Shown here: positions 4,761-5,765 of the stretch, one piece after another
How positions within the stretch are numbered: the stretch's first letter is position 1
Layout of the letters: each line of letters starts with the position of its first letter
Source of the DNA: SZUA-521 sp041738285
Lineage (GTDB): Bacteria; Pseudomonadota; Gammaproteobacteria; Pseudomonadales; Azotimanducaceae
DNA length: 5,765 nucleotides
NCBI GenBank assembly: GCA_041738285.1
Contig: JBGSQB010000116.1
Span: 1 to 5,765, forward strand
Direction: 5' to 3'
Program-made: the position numbers and the translations under genes
The notes under the pieces: model-generated
What the model was told of the DNA's origin: nothing
What the model saw: only the letters and a program-made list of their open reading frames with translations
Database searches by the model: none

Positions 4761-5765
4761 ATGCATTCCACAGACCTGTCGCGTCGCATTGGCCGCTTTC
4801 GCTGGGGCGCGTATGGCGGATTCGCGCTGATTCCACTTGCCCTCGGCTGGCACGAGCCATGGCCGAACGCGCAGGTCACGCTTGCGCTGGTGTTGCTCGG
4901 GCTTCCCAGTGCGTATGGGGCGCTCGAGATTCGTTTCGAAGGGGTCGAGCGCTTCGAGAATCTGCTGACGCCCACCCTTGCCACCGCCGCCGGACTGCCA
5001 CTACTGCCAGGACTTGCGATGCTGGCAGCCCTGCTTGCCGGCACACTCGCACGATGCGGTTCTCGTTCGCTGGTGCCGGCGCTCGCGTGTTTGGCCTGTG
5101 GTTGGTTCGCAGGTCGTGGCGTGGGGCTTTCGCCAATCGCGGCGCCGAGTATGACCGCGGACGTGTTGGCGATCGTCTTTCTGATTGGTCTGTCGGCGCC
5201 GCTGGTCGCGCTCGGATACGAGGGTACGCTTGCGCAGTATCGCCGCCGCCAGCATTTACAGCAGGCATCTTCAGTCCTCGTCCGGCAGGGCGCGCTCCTC
5301 GCCCAGTTTCTGCCGCCCGACCTCGACCGGCGTCTTGCGGTTGGCGGGACGGATGTGGCGCCAGCGCGGCGCTGGCTCACGGTCGCGGCGATCGATCTGG
5401 CGGACTTCGCGGCGCTTGTCGAGCGACTCGACGCCGAGGATCTCCTGGTGGTGCTCGACGATCTGTACGGCTTTCTTGCGCAGCTGTGTGCATCGCATGC
5501 AGGGGCCCTGCACAAGTTTGTCGGTGACGGTGCGATCGTCTGCTTCGGTACCGTCGCGCCAGTCGGTCGACGGCGGGCAGCAGACCAGTGCTGCGCAATG
5601 CTCGAAGCCTTGCCCGCCGGCATGCGGGCACTCAATGCGGCGTGGCGCGATGCCGGCATCAACGTCGATCTGCACGTGCGTGCGGGCGCGGCCTCCGGCT
5701 ACTGCGCGGTGGGGGCAATTGGGCGCGGTGAGCGTCGGGACTACACGGTGATCGGCAGCGCTGTG
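4761..5765 (+). CDS. Membrane-anchored class III adenylate cyclase, 3'-truncated by the window edge
   Basis: Makes cAMP from ATP, by family. 335 codons are visible with no stop. ATG 4761 is the first possible start, because an in-frame TGA lies at 4752-4754; the preceding GATGGG is a poor ribosome site. Residues 1-152 hold about five or six hydrophobic segments (near 16-30, 38-54, 70-97, 103-118, 131-151) with an acidic/basic loop at 56-67, so this is a membrane sensor-like domain of a family I cannot name. A charged linker (160-178) leads to LLAQFLPPDLDRRL (179-192), the segment that typically precedes class III cyclase domains. The catalytic domain shows metal-binding D212 (AIDLADF) and D256 (KFVGDG), adenine-contact K252, and DYTVIG (327-332). 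There Thr329 replaces the usual Asp, the mark of class IIIb cyclases, some of which respond to bicarbonate. The transition-state Asn and Arg lie just past the edge. Spacing to fabV is 68 bases, so co-transcription is uncertain. Confidence 0.9.
   Translation, partial: MHSTDLSRRIGRFRWGAYGGFALIPLALGWHEPWPNAQVTLALVLLGLPSAYGALEIRFEGVERFENLLTPTLATAAGLPLLPGLAMLAALLAGTLARCGSRSLVPALACLACGWFAGRGVGLSPIAAPSMTADVLAIVFLIGLSAPLVALGYEGTLAQYRRRQHLQQASSVLVRQGALLAQFLPPDLDRRLAVGGTDVAPARRWLTVAAIDLADFAALVERLDAEDLLVVLDDLYGFLAQLCASHAGALHKFVGDGAIVCFGTVAPVGRRRAADQCCAMLEALPAGMRALNAAWRDAGINVDLHVRAGAASGYCAVGAIGRGERRDYTVIGSAV

Noticed and set aside
4403..5527. + strand frame running from inside fabV through the cyclase start
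   Set aside because: Its product is Arg/Ala/Ser-rich with no motif, whereas the frame starting at 4761 carries the cyclase catalytic residues.
4679..5662. Long - strand frame opposite the cyclase
   Set aside because: Compositionally biased (Ser/Arg/Ala) shadow of the cyclase with no recognisable domain.

Overview
The window is GC-rich and coding almost throughout. It reads as a piece of chromosome from a gammaproteobacterium or close relative. The evidence is the tight order lgt-thyA-folA with start/stop overlaps, a ThyA of exactly the E. coli length (264 aa) with the E. coli residue numbering, and a FabV-type enoyl reductase, a family known mainly from Vibrio, Pseudomonas, Xanthomonas, Yersinia and Burkholderia. 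I cannot name a genus. There are no rRNA or tRNA genes, insertion sequences, CRISPR arrays or phage genes.

Left part (1-1959, + strand): the 3' portion of lgt (prolipoprotein diacylglyceryl transferase), then thyA (thymidylate synthase) through an ATGA overlap, then folA (dihydrofolate reductase) through a TGATG overlap. ThyA turns methylene-THF into DHF while making dTMP, and FolA regenerates THF, so these two form a functional dTMP/folate pair. lgt is a lipoprotein-maturation gene that often travels with thyA.

Middle (1981-2418 or 2445, - strand): a small cytoplasmic protein of unknown function with a CxxC motif. It converges on folA with only 21 bases between the stops and diverges from the next gene. 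The divergent gap holds candidate promoters in both directions, a short inverted repeat, and a 9-codon open frame with a good ribosome binding site. The stop of that frame overlaps the GTG start of the next gene.

Right part (2503-end, + strand): an AcoX-like protein of the ATP-NAD kinase superfamily, then fabV 9 bases downstream (probably one operon), then after a 68-base gap a membrane-anchored class III (IIIb-type) adenylate cyclase that runs off the right edge. The cyclase frame stays open to the last base. An orphan AcoX (no acetoin dehydrogenase genes visible) placed directly before an NADH-dependent enoyl reductase is the least expected neighbourhood here. I found no clear evidence of an entirely new multi-gene system. 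The points most worth following are the AcoX-FabV pairing, the leader frame before AcoX, the uncharacterised membrane domain of the cyclase, and the unknown CxxC protein.
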